Assembly: GCA_039200505.1 (NCBI GenBank) | Contig: JBCCSJ010000002.1 | Coordinates: 1 to 64,000 of the forward strand | Length of the DNA: 64,000 nt | Direction of reading: 5' to 3' | Source of the DNA: Mariniblastus sp039200505 | GTDB taxonomy: Bacteria > Planctomycetota > Planctomycetia > Pirellulales > Pirellulaceae | Shown here: piece by piece, positions 62,725 to 64,000 of the stretch | Layout: every line of letters starts with the position of its first letter | How positions within the stretch are numbered: position 1 is the stretch's first letter | Made by a program: the position numbers and the translations under genes | Notes under the pieces: generated by a model | The model's database searches: none | The model's input: the letters and a program-made list of their open reading frames with translations, nothing else | Told to the model about the DNA's origin: nothing

Positions 62725-64000
62725 CTTGCACTTCCCCAATTCAATCGTTTCAGCTTTTGCCAAACCTTAGTCGCCGAATAAAGTCTCCCGTTCCAGTACC
62801 ACAAAAGGAAACATGCGAAAATCGCTACGATCAACCCGAATTCAAGATGGATATTATCAACGCAATAGGTGATCAGTAACGACGTTAAGGTAATGGGTAA
62901 AATGTGCAATGTAATCTGCCCCATCTCTTTCAAAGGCAATATTTCCCACCATTTTTTGTTCAAGTTCTTGGATAGTTGATAGATGTTGATAGGAACATTC
63001 CAGATGTAAATCGTCGTTACCGTGGCAACAACTGCACCCCAGGGATTAAAATAAATTACGAGAATGGAACTGAAGATTGCGTTCAGGATCAGGCCTATCA
63101 TGCTGGTAATGAACAGGAATCGGTTGAGGCCCAACGAGATCAGCAACGACCCGAAAACCACGGTTCGAATTGGAAGTAGTAAAAGGTAGATACGAAATGG
63201 AATCACGGAATCTCTGAATTCGCTCGTATATAAGTATTCGATACATGTGGCCGATGTGATCAGCAGAAAAAACATGATCGGCAGCAAAATCAGCGAGGAC
63301 TTCGATCCAACAGAACGGAATAACTGAAGTGCGTCGTCGTGTCGGCCATCCACAACCGATTTTCGCATTTCAGCAAGGGTCACCGATGTAATGGCACCGG
63401 TGACGATTCCAATTAAGGGGATTTCCATCGCTCCTAAAACGTAGACCGCGAACTCGTCGGGAGAGCATAAAACCGAAACGATCAATTGATCAAGCCGATT
63501 TGAAAGTGTTGCCAGCATTCCGCCTGCTGCAATCGGTACCGTAAAAAATAGAAGCTCTTTGACGGCAGAAAGATTTGGTCTGATATCGCCACTTGGAACC
63601 GACCCATACATCAGACCGATCCCCGTCAGCCCCATCACAACGCTTGCTGCCACGTTTCCGACCAGAGGTGCATCAGCGGTTTGCCAAAAAACGAGCGGGA
63701 TCAAGGTCGCGAACCCCACCAATAACTGTCGGATCACACCGAAAACAGACGCCAGCAAAACGCGGTCTCTGGCAACCAAAACGCTTTCGGTTGCCGATGC
63801 CGGAATCGTGACGATCGCGTAGGGAATCATCCAGAGCAGCATCCGGGCGACTTGCGGATTCGAAAAACCTCGAGCCAGAATTTCGTTTCCGCCAAAACCG
63901 ATGAAAATTCCAAATAGAATTCCCATCGCCGATAACGCAAAAACTCCATCGGACACCCGTCCTCGGACTCTTTCGGTTTCCGACGGGAGAAAGTAGTACA
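62721..64000 (-). CDS. Polysaccharide flippase (Wzx-like), 5' end outside the window
   Basis: At least 426 residues of a MATE/Wzx-type transporter, with about 12 helices in the visible part. The frame is open to the right edge of the window: the bases before the GTG at 63956 still read YYFLPSETERVRGRV, so the true start lies beyond. FFTVPIAAGGMLATLSNRLD and the later LNRFLFITSMIGLILNA are typical of the family. It would move lipid-linked repeat units across the inner membrane. It overlaps the acyltransferase start by four bases. Confidence 0.88.
   Translation of the reverse strand, partial: YYFLPSETERVRGRVSDGVFALSAMGILFGIFIGFGGNEILARGFSNPQVARMLLWMIPYAIVTIPASATESVLVARDRVLLASVFGVIRQLLVGFATLIPLVFWQTADAPLVGNVAASVVMGLTGIGLMYGSVPSGDIRPNLSAVKELLFFTVPIAAGGMLATLSNRLDQLIVSVLCSPDEFAVYVLGAMEIPLIGIVTGAITSVTLAEMRKSVVDGRHDDALQLFRSVGSKSSLILLPIMFFLLITSATCIEYLYTSEFRDSVIPFRIYLLLLPIRTVVFGSLLISLGLNRFLFITSMIGLILNAIFSSILVIYFNPWGAVVATVTTIYIWNVPINIYQLSKNLNKKWWEILPLKEMGQITLHILPITLTSLLITYCVDNIHLEFGLIVAIFACFLLWYWNGRLYSATKVWQKLKRLNWGSAR

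Overview
The window looks like a chromosome segment of a planctomycete, most likely of the Pirellulaceae/Pirellulales type. The evidence is a DUF1559 pseudopilin-like protein followed upstream by a small lipoprotein, an ECF sigma factor overlapping a Ser/Thr kinase that carries its own anti-sigma-like zinc finger, a Planctomycetes-type exosortase locus, a CocE/NonD secreted hydrolase, a CE15-like esterase, moderate GC content, and many intergenic hairpins of one family. I saw no rRNA, tRNA, CRISPR array, transposase or prophage gene.

Layout. 0-7 kb: the tail of a nucleotidyltransferase-like gene, the AAA+ recombination factor RarA, an AHSA1/SRPBCC protein, a small zinc-ribbon membrane protein, a LysM + YkuD L,D-transpeptidase, and an OmpR-type regulator overlapping its sensor kinase. 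7-15 kb: a two-domain fasciclin protein, an ECF sigma factor with an overlapping zinc-finger Ser/Thr kinase, a secreted coiled-coil protein, a CocE-type hydrolase and an FAD oxidoreductase whose last codons lie inside a roughly 250-base tandem repeat. 15-23 kb: a RegB/RegA redox two-component pair, a divergent membrane protein, a receiver-HATPase fusion, the DUF1559 protein with its lipoprotein, a second ECF sigma factor and a CE15-like esterase.

23-31 kb: a ten-gene Mrp-type cation/proton antiporter operon (E, F, G, DUF4040, B, C, D-like, D-like, small membrane protein, L-like). It has three proton-channel subunits, no full-length MrpA, and an MrpC with a long histidine-rich insertion. 31-48 kb: several membrane or secreted proteins of unknown role, an EEP-family nuclease/phosphatase, a CsrA fusion divergent from an NAD-dependent glutamate dehydrogenase across a LexA-like palindrome, a zinc-ribbon/VWA protein, cysD and a cysN-cysC fusion for sulfate activation, a DoxX-like protein and a YheT-type hydrolase.

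48-64 kb: one long leftward exopolysaccharide operon that runs out of the window at its 5' end. In order of transcription it encodes a flippase, an acetyltransferase-like protein, a GT4 glycosyltransferase, an O-antigen-ligase/polymerase-like protein, an AsnB-type amidotransferase, a second GT4, a heparinase II/III-family protein, WecB-like UDP-GlcNAc 2-epimerase, a UDP-sugar dehydrogenase, a UDP-glucuronate-type epimerase and an exosortase fused to an EpsI-like domain. Together these can make UDP-uronates, assemble and export a uronic-acid-containing polymer, and sort proteins to the envelope.
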